Source: DASQMT01 sp963835735
GTDB taxonomy: Bacteria > Actinomycetota > Thermoleophilia > Solirubrobacterales > Solirubrobacteraceae
Length of the DNA stretch: 64,000 nucleotides
Reading direction: 5' to 3'
Assembly: GCA_963835735.1 (NCBI GenBank)
Contig: CAWIGP010000002.1
Span: 992,001 to 1,056,000, forward strand
Part shown: positions 16,649-24,409 of the stretch, one piece after another
How positions within the stretch are numbered: the stretch's first letter is position 1
Layout: the number at the start of each line of letters is the position of its first letter
Program-made: the position numbers and the translations under genes
Notes under the pieces: model-generated
Seen by the model: the letters and a program-made list of their open reading frames with translations, nothing else
What the model was told of the DNA's origin: nothing
The model's database searches: none

Positions 16649-17202
16649 GCCTGCGCCGCCTCTCCGCGCAGGCACGGGACGTAGTCCCGCCAGACGGCGC
16701 GCCCGGCGAGGACGTCCTCGAGCTCGAAGTCCCGCACGGGCACGTCCCAGTCGCGCGTCGTGTCGACGAACTGCAGGAGGGCGCCGAAGGTGTCCCGGGG
16801 TGACAGGAAGGTCTCACGCCAGTGCCGCGATGCGAGGCTCGTCCCGGTCACTTGGAATCCCTCTCCCTCGAGCGCGTGGACGGTGGCGGGCACGTCGTCG
16901 ACGAGGAATGTCATGTGGTGAAAGCCCGGTCCCCTCCGCTCGAGCGGACGCGAGATCAACGAGTCGTCCCGGAGCGGCTGCATCAGCTCGAGCTTGAACC
17001 CCGGGAGCATCAGATGGACGAGCCGAATGCCCGTGTCGTCGTTGTCGCCGCCGGCGATGAAGCGCCCACCCAGCGCGTCGCGGAACAGAGGCACCGAAGC
17101 CGCGATGTCGGGCAATGCGATCGCCACGTGGTCGACCTTGAGGATCCGATCCGCGACGGCGCCGCCGTCAGCCGCTACTGGTGACGTTTCATAGAGATCC
17201 AT
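16645..17202 (-). CDS. VOC-superfamily (glyoxalase/epimerase-like) protein
   Basis: A 185-residue vicinal-oxygen-chelate protein with two beta-alpha-beta-beta-beta modules: VDHVAIALPDI opens the first, with candidate metal ligand His, and GFHHMTFLVDDV opens the second. The best-known relatives of this length are methylmalonyl-CoA epimerases, but the set of ligands is not enough to assign one. The ATG at 17202 follows GAGGACTGGA and lies only 10 bp from operator A8; the longer open frame would cross that operator. It heads an operon with the FprA reductase and the tandem ABM-like protein. Confidence 0.75.
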   Translation of the reverse strand: MDLYETSPVAADGGAVADRILKVDHVAIALPDIAASVPLFRDALGGRFIAGGDNDDTGIRLVHLMLPGFKLELMQPLRDDSLISRPLERRGPGFHHMTFLVDDVPATVHALEGEGFQVTGTSLASRHWRETFLSPRDTFGALLQFVDTTRDWDVPVRDFELEDVLAGRAVWRDYVPCLRGEAAQA

Positions 17203-17212
17203 TCCAGTCCTC

Positions 17213-17228
17213 AAACAAGCGTTCGTTT
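17213..17228. promoter_or_regulatory. Operator A8 (AAACAAGCGTTCGTTT)
   Basis: Region-A palindrome between the VOC start codon and a minus-strand promoter TTGACA (17263-17268), 17 bp, CAATGT (17240-17245). It lies in the transcribed leader. Confidence 0.65.
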
Positions 17229-17315
17229 GCGAGGAAGGAACATTGACCGCCTTTCGAGTTCCTGTCAAGAGCAGACGAGGAGCTACGGATGCACCGCGTC
17301 AGGTGCTGGCGGCCG

Positions 17316-17936
17316 TTACTTGCGCTTCTTCTGCTTGCCAGATGCGCCGTCGCCCATGAAGCCCGAGAGCAGTGTGTCGGCAAGACGTTCGCCGACCTCC
17401 TCCGCGCTCGCCGGTCCCTCAGGCGAGAACCACTCCGGGACCCAGTTCAAGGCTCCCAGGACGGCGAACACCGCAACATGCCGGTCAAGGTCGGGCCTGA
17501 ATAGCCCCGATTCCACGCCATCGTCGACGATGCGCTCGAAGCTCCGCTGGTAGTCACGGCGCTTCTCGACGACAGCGTCGTAGTTGGCGCCGGTGAGGTA
17601 GCGCCACTGGTGCAGCACGACCATCGTGCGCTCCCGGCTGTCGGCGACGGCCTTGACGTGCTCCTTGATCGCCGTGCGCAGGCGGACGTCAGCGGGCTCC
17701 GACGCGCTCGCGACTTCGGCCGCCGTCGAGAGGAAACGGTCGAAGCCCACGTCGACGATCTCGGTCAACAGCGTCTCCTTGCCGTCAATGTGGGCGTAGA
17801 GGCTGCCCGGGAGCACGCCGACCGCCGAGGCGATGTCGCGCATGGTCGTCCCGGCGTAGCCCTTCTCGCCGAACAGATGAGTCGCGACCTCGAGGATGGC
17901 TTCGCGCGGCGTTGTCAGCTTCTCTTGAGCGCTCAT
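17316..17936 (-). CDS. KstR2-like TetR repressor, paralogue 1
   Basis: TetR-family regulator of 206 residues. The DNA-binding part contains GYAGTTMRDIASAVGVLPGS then LYAHIDGKETLL. The C-terminal half has HQWRYL and GLFRPDLDRH, then LNWVPEWFSPEGPASAEEVG. This pattern follows mycobacterial KstR2, which senses a CoA ester in steroid-ring breakdown. It shares most of these residues with the regulator at 28215. The region-A palindrome (AACAAGCATTTGTT) also resembles the KstR2 site AnCAAGnnCTTGnT, so this protein is a strong candidate to bind it, probably with a CoA thioester as inducer. It has no palindrome of its own nearby. Confidence 0.85.
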   Translation of the reverse strand: MSAQEKLTTPREAILEVATHLFGEKGYAGTTMRDIASAVGVLPGSLYAHIDGKETLLTEIVDVGFDRFLSTAAEVASASEPADVRLRTAIKEHVKAVADSRERTMVVLHQWRYLTGANYDAVVEKRRDYQRSFERIVDDGVESGLFRPDLDRHVAVFAVLGALNWVPEWFSPEGPASAEEVGERLADTLLSGFMGDGASGKQKKRK

Positions 17937-17994
17937 CAGAGAGTGATGCCCAGTCTACGGCAGCGCGACGGCGCGCCTCCGCGCCGCCGCGCGC

Positions 17995-18213
17995 TCAGTC
18001 CACCGACTGTTCGTAGCGGAACGAAATGCCCAGGCGCACGCGGTAGTTGCTCACCTGGCCGTTCTCGATCGTCACATCCTTGCGGATGACCTCCGCGATG
18101 CGCAGGTCGCGGACCGACTTGCCGGCGGCCTGGACGGCGTTGCGCGCCGCGGCCTCCCACGACTCTTTGCTGACCCCGATGACCTCGGTGACTCGGTAGA
18201 CGCTCTCGCCCAT
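17995..18213 (-). CDS. Dodecin
   Basis: Small flavin-binding storage/buffering protein of 72 residues. The whole chain fits the family: VYRVTEVIGVSKESWEAAA, then SVRDLRIAEVIRKDV and the last strand YRVRLGISFRYE. It normally forms a hollow dodecamer that binds flavin dimers. Its place in a cluster with many FAD and FMN enzymes is suggestive, but dodecins occur in many settings. The start ATG has a GAGAGGAG site. Confidence 0.9.
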   Translation of the reverse strand: MGESVYRVTEVIGVSKESWEAAARNAVQAAGKSVRDLRIAEVIRKDVTIENGQVSNYRVRLGISFRYEQSVD

Positions 18214-18248
18214 CACAGCTCCTCTCTTGTGTTCTGTACCCGTCGCCT

Positions 18249-18546
18249 TCAGCGCCGAGGCGCCCGGCTGGTTCGCACGAACTCCCGCGGGCTGTTCATC
18301 GCGAACACCGCGGTCGCCTGGTCTGGCCCACCCAGGACGGCACCGAACTCGCGGTCCTGTATCGCGCCCGACGCCAGCCGCAGCTGGGGGTGCGCCCCGA
18401 CCATGCCCGCATGGTCGGTGGCGGCGGTCCAGTGGCCTCCTCGTCGGAGATGAGCAGGATGGTTCCCTCGAAGCCGAGGTCGCGCAGGCCCTGGGCCGTG
18501 CGGACGGCCGCGAGGCCCCATCCACGATCACGACGTTGCGCCTCAC
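18249..18546 (-). pseudogene. Internally deleted CamA-type ferredoxin reductase
   Basis: Begins at a GTG overlapping the ferredoxin stop by 4 bp, as an intact reductase would. The first about 40 codons read RNVVIVDG, then in the next frame GLAAVRTAQGLRDLG and LLISDEE, matching the FAD-binding start of the reductase at 9630. The sequence then jumps to the family C-terminus, GHWTAATDHAG and TAVFAMNSPREF, and a normal stop. Some 800-900 bp, including the NAD(P)H domain, are missing and at least one frame break is present. It cannot encode a working reductase. Confidence 0.8.
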
Positions 18547-18761
18547 GCGCCCTCGGCCGCCTCCGCGCCCTCGGTGAACGAGATCGACTCCGTGGGGCAG
18601 TCGTAGGTCGCGCGCCGGACCTTCGGGAGCTGGTCGTCCGCCGGCTGCTCCTGCTTGAGGACGACGAGGTCGTCGCTGTCGAGGTCGAACACGTCGGGCG
18701 CGGCGCGTACGCAGTTCGCGTAGCCCTCGCAGGTCTCGCGGTTGGCCTTCACTTTGATCAT
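18543..18761 (-). CDS. Three-cysteine (3Fe-4S-type) ferredoxin
   Basis: A 72-residue ferredoxin with CEGYANC (Cys-x5-Cys) and a distal YDCPTESI cysteine, plus an acidic C-terminal tail. It lies 24 bp behind the Rieske oxygenase and directly before the reductase relic, so it was part of a Rieske oxygenase, ferredoxin, reductase operon. It is the likely direct electron donor of that oxygenase. The ATG at 18761 follows GAGGT. Confidence 0.9.
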   Translation of the reverse strand: MIKVKANRETCEGYANCVRAAPDVFDLDSDDLVVLKQEQPADDQLPKVRRATYDCPTESISFTEGAEAAEGA

Positions 18762-18785
18762 CGCGGGACCTCGATCGGCGCGCAC

Positions 18786-19892
18786 TCAGCGCACACGGGC
18801 GTTGACCTCGGCGTGGAACGCGGTCAGCCGGCTCTCCGCCGTGTTGAACATGTTGCGACGGAATCCCTGCGAGTTCACGACGCTGCCGAAGTTGTTGATC
18901 ACCTCGGCGTCCTCGTAGACGACCGAGAGGAAATGCTCCCAGTCGCGGTCGTTCTGGCGCACCCACTTCGCGTCGGGCATCCCCTCTGGCGTCGGCCCGA
19001 CGACACCCCACGCCTGGAGGATCGTCCGAGTCGGAGAGACCGGCCAGGCGGTCCACATCTGCAGGTGCGTCGGGAAGCAGCTGAAGATCGTGTTCGGGAA
19101 TGCGAGGTAGTGGCAGACGTGCGACTTCCGGTGATCGCTCGACGTCGACTTCTCGGTGAAACCCCGGACCGGCAGCGTCATCCACGAGTGCGGGGGCTCG
19201 ATCTTCAGGACCGCGTCCCGCCACATGATCAGCCCGGTCAGCGTGTCGGCGTGGGTGAACGGCACGTGCCAGGTCTCGTTGAACGCGTCGACCACGAGCT
19301 TCCAGTTGGCGTTGAGGTCGAACGACGTGCGGTACTTCGTCACGAAGCTCTCGAGGCCGTAACCCTCGAGCTCGTCGCCGATGACGCCCAGGTACTCGCG
19401 GAGCCCGGGGGTCTCGTCGGAGAACGTGAGCCAGATGAACCCTGCCCACTCCTGCGCACGTACGGGCGGGGTGCGCAGGCCCTCGAGCAGATCAGCGTCG
19501 AAGCTCTCGCGCAGCGGGACGTTCCTCACGACGCCTTCGAGGTCGTAGGAGAACCCGTGCCACGGGCACTTGAACTTGCCCGTCGGGCAGCTTCCGGACT
19601 CGCCGACGAGTCGGGCGCCGCGATGCTGGCAGACGTTGTGCCAGGCCGCGATGCCGCCGTCGTCGAGGCGGACGATCACCACGGACTGCTGCAGTTGCTC
19701 CCAGACCGCGAAGTCCCGCGGCCGGCTCAGGTCGCCCGCGGGACAGACCGGGAACCACGAATGCAGGAAGATCCGGTCCAGCTCGCGCTGGTACTGCTCG
19801 GGATCCCGGTAGTGGTCGGCGTTGAGCACGTGCGGCGCGAGCGGATACTGCTGCTCGGCCGGGGTGAGCTTGGAGTCAGGCACGGAAGTCAT
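18786..19892 (-). CDS. Rieske non-heme iron oxygenase, catalytic subunit
   Basis: Ring-hydroxylating-type oxygenase of 368 residues. The Rieske 2Fe-2S ligands are Cys88/His90 (CQHRG) and Cys109/His112 (CPWHG). The mononuclear iron motif is NETWHVPFTH (His209, His214). The residue that usually bridges the two centres across subunits is Asp in naphthalene dioxygenase; here the aligned residue is Glu206, as in carnitine oxygenase. There is no beta subunit gene nearby, suggesting an alpha-only trimer. The substrate is unknown. It lies 33 bp behind the CoA ligase and shares its operator-controlled promoter. Confidence 0.9.
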   Translation of the reverse strand: MTSVPDSKLTPAEQQYPLAPHVLNADHYRDPEQYQRELDRIFLHSWFPVCPAGDLSRPRDFAVWEQLQQSVVIVRLDDGGIAAWHNVCQHRGARLVGESGSCPTGKFKCPWHGFSYDLEGVVRNVPLRESFDADLLEGLRTPPVRAQEWAGFIWLTFSDETPGLREYLGVIGDELEGYGLESFVTKYRTSFDLNANWKLVVDAFNETWHVPFTHADTLTGLIMWRDAVLKIEPPHSWMTLPVRGFTEKSTSSDHRKSHVCHYLAFPNTIFSCFPTHLQMWTAWPVSPTRTILQAWGVVGPTPEGMPDAKWVRQNDRDWEHFLSVVYEDAEVINNFGSVVNSQGFRRNMFNTAESRLTAFHAEVNARVR

Positions 19893-19925
19893 GGGGAGGC
19901 GGACCTTCTTGGAGTAGGTGGTCGC

Positions 19926-21691
19926 TCAGCCGGCGACCGGCTCGGCTGCAGTGTCCTGCTGAAGTCGCCGCCGAGCAAACTCGGCGAGCTTGAACTTCTG
20001 GACACGTCCTGTCGCGGTCAACGGCAGCTCGTCGGCAGCCATGAAGACGACGTGGCGCGGAACCTTGAACTTCGCCAGCTGCTTCGCGCAGAGGTCGATC
20101 AGCTCATCGGGATCCGGTGGCTCGGCACCAGGGAGGAGGACGACGCACGCACAGCCGATCTCCCCCATCCGCTCGTGTGGCAGCCCGACGACGTGGGACT
20201 CGTCGACCGCCGGATGCTCGTTGATGACCAGCTCGACCTCGCGCGGCATGACCATCTCGCCGCCGCAGCGATAGGACTCCTTGATACGTCCGGTGAGCCG
20301 GATGTAGCCCTCCTCGTCGAGCACGCCGATGTCACCGGTGCGCAGCCAGCCGTCCTCGGTAAACGCGGCCGCGGTCTCCTCCGGCTTGTTGTAGTAGCCC
20401 GGCGTGATGTTGGCGCCCTTGGCCAGGAACTCACCGCGTTGGCCGGGCGCGAGCTCCTCGCCCGTCTCCGGGTCGACGACCTTGTAGCGGGCCAGCAGCC
20501 CGCCGAGCTCGGGAGCCCGGCCACGCCGGCGTACTTGAGCTTGCCGTTCGTCGACAGCAGCCGCTCGTCCGGGTCCTCCGGGCGGGTGCATGTGGTCGAC
20601 GCCGTGGTCTCGGTCATGCCGTAGGCGGTGAGGATCTCCTGGGCGCCGAGGATGCGCCGGATGTCGCCCCAGAGCTTCGGGGGTGCGGCGCCGCCCGAGG
20701 AGAACACGGTGTGGAGGGCCGAGAGGTCGAAGCTGCGCTGCTGCGCGGTCTCGAGGATCTTGATCGTCATGATCGGGACGCACACGACCTCGTTGGCGCG
20801 ATGGCGCTCGACCGCCTCCAGGATGGCGCCAGGGTCGAACTGCACGTGCGGGATGATCGCGCCGCCGACGAACGTGCTGGCGACCAGGCACTCGACGTAC
20901 CCGAACACGTGGTACATCGGCAGCGCGAAGACCAGCCGCCGGCCGGGCTCGAACGCGCACCAGTACGCCGACCCGTACGCCGTCCGCAGCACCATGTCGT
21001 GGGTCATCATCACGCCCTTCGGGCGGCCCGTGGTCCCGGACGTGTAGAGGATGTCCGAGGTCGACGACGGGTCGCCGGCGGCCTCCCGCCGGGCGAGCTC
21101 CTCGCGGTCGTCGCGGGTCCCCAGCAGCGCGAGATCGCGGACCGACCGCGTTTCCGGACGCGCGTTGCCGTCCGTCGAGAAGACGAAGACGTGCCTGAGC
21201 TCGGGCAGCTCGTCGCCGCCCGCCCGCGTCTCCCAGCCGGGCATGATCGCGTCGAGCTCGGCGAGGTAGTCGAGGTCTCGCAGCTCGTTCATGCTGATCA
21301 GCACGCGGGCGTTGGACTGCTCGAGAACGTAGGCGAGCTCGGAGCGGCGGAAGAGGAAGTTGATCGGGATCGTCGTCGCGCCGGCGCGGGCGATCGCGTA
21401 CTTGAGCGCCGTGAACTCGGGGTAGTTCGCCATGATCAGCGCGACGTGGTCTCCGGCCCGCACTCCCGAGGCGATCAGGCCGGCGGCCAGCTGCCGCGAC
21501 CACTCCTGGATGTCGCGGTAGCTGTACGTGCGTTCGTCCGTGATCACCAGCGGCTGGTCGCCGTAGAGGTCGACGGACGCATCGAGGGCCTGCGAGAGGG
21601 TCTGAGGCTCCCAGCGGGGGAACCGCTCCTCCAGCTGTCGACGCCGCTCATCGGGATGCGGCAGCGCAGTCCCCTGGTCAGCCGGTGGCAT
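19926..21691 (-). CDS. Acyl-CoA synthetase (AMP-forming), frameshifted
   Basis: ANL-superfamily ligase, about 588 residues if repaired, that should activate a carboxylic acid as its CoA ester. It has P-loop ILYTSGTTGRPKGV, the motif AYGMTETTA and C-terminal GRIKESYRCGGEMV with the adenylation lysine region TATGRVQKFK. Upstream of about 20512 the protein runs in one frame (GKLKYAGVAG) and downstream in another (ELGGLLARYKVVDPETGEEL); one missing base explains it. The start ATG has a GAGAGGAGG site, and operator A9 is 55 bp upstream. It leads the Rieske/ferredoxin operon. Confidence 0.85.
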
Positions 21692-21745
21692 GGTCCTCTC
21701 CTCTCTCACAGCACGAACCGCGCGGTCCGGTAGAGAAGGCCGCGC

Positions 21746-21761
21746 AAACAAGCATTTGTTT
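21746..21761. promoter_or_regulatory. Operator A9 (AAACAAGCATTTGTTT)
   Basis: Consensus copy of the region-A palindrome, directly after the -10 of the CoA ligase promoter. Confidence 0.75.
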
Positions 21762-21764
21762 TGG

Positions 21765-21793
21765 AACATATCGAACTCCCGCCGACGAGTCAA
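21765..21793 (-). promoter_or_regulatory. CoA ligase promoter
   Basis: Minus-strand TTGACT (21788-21793), 17-bp spacer, TATGTT (21765-21770). Its -35 overlaps the stop region of the upstream CoA-transferase gene. Confidence 0.65.
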
Positions 21794-23016
21794 CGCCGAC
21801 CGGCCGAGCGCGGAGGCGTTGGCCGGGCCGTCATCGAGGACAGTGCCAAGGCGATCAGGCCTTCGTCGAGCCCCGCCTCCCGCAGGACCTCCTCCGTGTG
21901 TTCGCCGAGCCGGGGCGGCGCGCGGCGGATACACGAGCCGTCCACGTCGATCGGCACGCGGACCTGCGGCAGGTCTTCCGTATCCCCGCCGGCGTCGGGG
22001 CGCACGAGCACGCCGCGCTCCCGGGTCAGGGGGTGTTCGAGCGCCTCGTGCAGGTCCTGCAGCCGGCCGGCGGCGACGCCGGCCGCTGCGAGTCGCTCCA
22101 CCCAGGCGTCCACCGTCAGTCCGGCGAAGCGCTCTGCGAGCAGCGGCCGCAGTGCGTCGCGCGACTCGACGCGGTCCGCCACGGTATGGAAGCGCGGGTC
22201 GTCGACGAGCTCGGGCACGCCGAGCGCGCCGCACAGTCGATCGAACTGGGCGTCGTTTGCGGTGGCCACGACCACCCAGCCGTCGGAGGCCGCGAACGCC
22301 TCGTTGGGCGTCGTGCTCGGCGAGGCGGTGCCGAGCGGCTGCGGCACCTTGCCCGTCGCGAGGAGGCTCATGACCTGATGGCCCATGAGCGTCATCGCGG
22401 AATCGATCAGGGCCGCCTCGACATGCTGCGCCCCATGGTCGGACTTTCGGCGAGCGAGCGCCGCCATGATCGCGACGACGCACCACAAGCCAGTCGAGAG
22501 GTCGATCGCGGATGGCGCGACGCGTGCAGGAGGAGCGTCCGGGTGGCCGGTGATGCTCATCATCCCGGAGAAGCCCTGGATCAGCGAGTCGTAGCCCGGC
22601 AGCGTTCGCCCGACCGGGCCGCCACCGAACGCCGAGACGGTGCAGTAGACGATGTCCGGGCTACGGGCGCGGACGTCCTCGAACCCGAGCCCGAGCCGCT
22701 CGGCGACGCCCGGGCCGTAGCTTTCGATGAGCACGTCGGTGCCCTCCGCCAGCCGCAAGAGGATCTCGCGGCCCTCGGGGAACCGCAGGTCAAGTCCGAC
22801 GCTGCGCTTGTTGCGGTTGACCGAGAGGAAGACGGTGCCGTCGCCGTCCCACCGCGGCGGGAGACCGCGCGTGTCGTCCCCTCGGTCCGGGCGCTCGACC
22901 TTGATCACGTCCGCGCCCAGATCCCCCAGCACCATCGCCGCAAGCGGGCCGGCCAGGTTGCTGCTCAGGTCGAGGACCCGCAGGCCCGCGAACGTCGACC
23001 CGAGGCCCGCCTCCAT
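21790..23016 (-). CDS. CaiB/BaiF-family (family III) CoA-transferase
   Basis: CoA-transferase of 408 residues that moves CoA between carboxylates without ATP. Landmarks are LRVLDLSSNLAGPLAAMVLGD, VNRNKRSVGLDLR and EAALIDSAMTLMGH, where Asp is the expected catalytic carboxylate of the family. The ATG at 23016 is 2 bp behind the stop of the DUF59 gene, and residues further upstream are not protein-like. It ends the long co-directional run that starts at the MaoC gene. Confidence 0.9.
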   Translation of the reverse strand: MEAGLGSTFAGLRVLDLSSNLAGPLAAMVLGDLGADVIKVERPDRGDDTRGLPPRWDGDGTVFLSVNRNKRSVGLDLRFPEGREILLRLAEGTDVLIESYGPGVAERLGLGFEDVRARSPDIVYCTVSAFGGGPVGRTLPGYDSLIQGFSGMMSITGHPDAPPARVAPSAIDLSTGLWCVVAIMAALARRKSDHGAQHVEAALIDSAMTLMGHQVMSLLATGKVPQPLGTASPSTTPNEAFAASDGWVVVATANDAQFDRLCGALGVPELVDDPRFHTVADRVESRDALRPLLAERFAGLTVDAWVERLAAAGVAAGRLQDLHEALEHPLTRERGVLVRPDAGGDTEDLPQVRVPIDVDGSCIRRAPPRLGEHTEEVLREAGLDEGLIALALSSMTARPTPPRSAGRR

Positions 23017-23018
23017 GG

Positions 23019-23327
23019 TCAGGACGGTGTCCCCGCCGGCCGGCGCACGCGATCGGGCGTCCACAGCGTCCGCGTGGACATCCCGACGCTCACCGTCTCC
23101 ACCGAGTCGAGCTTGAGCAGCTCGTCGGCGATGAAGCGGCGCATCGCGCCGAAGTGCACGCACGACGGGTCGGTCAGGACAAGCGTCACGCCGACGTGGC
23201 CGCCGTCGATCTCGATGTCCTCCACGAGCCCCATCTCGCAGATGTCCATGGGCGCCCGCATGGCGATGCTGCAGGGCTCGGGGACGGCCCGCAGCGCTTC
23301 GAGGACGTCTGCGCGGGTGACGGTCAT
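23019..23327 (-). CDS. DUF59/MIP18 (PaaD-like) domain protein
   Basis: A 102-residue protein of the MIP18/PaaD group, linked elsewhere to iron-sulfur cluster assembly or maturation of metal oxygenases. It has the usual N-terminal helix (VLEALRAVPEP), the DICEMGLVEDIEID segment, and LVLTDPSCVHFG with the conserved Cys. Its start overlaps the amidohydrolase stop by one base, and the CoA-transferase follows 2 bp later. It may help load the Rieske or ferredoxin clusters of this locus; that is inference. Confidence 0.75.
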   Translation of the reverse strand: MTVTRADVLEALRAVPEPCSIAMRAPMDICEMGLVEDIEIDGGHVGVTLVLTDPSCVHFGAMRRFIADELLKLDSVETVSVGMSTRTLWTPDRVRRPAGTPS

Positions 23328-24409
23328 CACGCCGGGGCTCCGACCCGGTCCGGGCGCAGCAGGTTCCATGGCGGGGCGTAGCCTCCGGCGCGCGCCCGTT
23401 CGAACTCGTCTCCTGCGACCCGCGCGCGGATCTGCTCAGCGTCGAGCCCGTGCAGGCGCAGGACGTTCTCGCCGAGGATGTTGCGGCGATCGCGCTCCGT
23501 CAGCTGCGCGAAGCCGTGCTCCTCGACGAGGTCCGCGGGGAGCTCGTAGCCCTCGAAGGCCTCGAGGATCGGGCGCGGGTGCATCAGGTTCGTCCCGCTG
23601 CTGAACATCAATCGCTCCGATCCTCCCGCAGCCAGCAGGCGGCCGAGGATCTCGGCGAACAGCCGCGGGCGGACGAGGATGTAGGCGAACATCGACTCGA
23701 GCGTGGCGTACAGGTTCCGGTGGCGGGCGAGCAGCTCGGCGGTCTCGTCGAGGAACGCCATTCCTGCGTGCACGATCTGGAAGTTGAGGTCGGGGAAACG
23801 GTCGAGCGGAGCTGCGACGTCGTCGACGGAGAACGCCTCCCGCGGCGCCGGCGGGAGCCAGAGCGCCTTGTGGATCGCCACATTGCGAACGCCGAGGTCG
23901 CGCGCCGCCTCGAGGAGCGGCACGGCGAAGTCATCGCCGTCAAGCCGCCAGCCCTCGCCCACGCCGTCGTAGAAGAACGCCGGATACAGCTTGAGCCCGT
24001 CGATCTCGAGTTCGCGCACCTGCCACTCGAGCTGCTCGATCGCGGTCGCGGTGACCGGGGTGTCAACGGTCGCGTACATCTGCAACCGGCCCGGGTGGCG
24101 GTCGCGGAACGCGGCGGCGCGGCGCGGATCGGTCACGTAGTCCTTGCAGAACCCGAGGTTCGGCAGGGCGTGGATGACGGCGAAGTCGACCGGGCTCTCG
24201 AGGAATAGCGCGCTCGCCATGGCCTCGAAGGAGAAGTCGCTGAAGAACTCCTCGCGCCTGAGCCGGTACTCCGCGTGTGCTTCGTCGGTCGCGAGCCCGT
24301 GCGCGGCGTAGACCGCATCGAGCTGCGCCTGTGCGGTTGGCTCCTGATTGGCGGGCGCGAGGTTGTAGGGGTGCACGACGGCGTCCGCGACGAACGCGTC
24401 CCCGATCAT
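23327..24409 (-). CDS. Amidohydrolase-2 family metal-dependent hydrolase
   Basis: TIM-barrel hydrolase or decarboxylase of 360 residues (ACMSD/uracil-decarboxylase-like group). Candidate metal ligands are the N-terminal VVHPYN, the mid-barrel VAIHKALW and FQIVHAG, and the C-terminal MFSSGTNLMHPR where Asp would be typical. The N-terminal D-x-H-x-H pattern is reduced to a single His, so the metal site may be altered. It overlaps the upstream CoA ligase by 4 bp. In catabolic clusters such proteins often hydrolyse ring-cleavage products; the reaction here is unknown. Confidence 0.8.
   Translation of the reverse strand: MIGDAFVADAVVHPYNLAPANQEPTAQAQLDAVYAAHGLATDEAHAEYRLRREEFFSDFSFEAMASALFLESPVDFAVIHALPNLGFCKDYVTDPRRAAAFRDRHPGRLQMYATVDTPVTATAIEQLEWQVRELEIDGLKLYPAFFYDGVGEGWRLDGDDFAVPLLEAARDLGVRNVAIHKALWLPPAPREAFSVDDVAAPLDRFPDLNFQIVHAGMAFLDETAELLARHRNLYATLESMFAYILVRPRLFAEILGRLLAAGGSERLMFSSGTNLMHPRPILEAFEGYELPADLVEEHGFAQLTERDRRNILGENVLRLHGLDAEQIRARVAGDEFERARAGGYAPPWNLLRPDRVGAPA

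Noticed and set aside
18390..20624. A 744-codon open frame on the plus strand
   Set aside because: It is antisense to the ferredoxin, Rieske oxygenase and CoA ligase genes and has the Arg/Val/Asp-rich composition of a GC-rich shadow frame; no motif is present.
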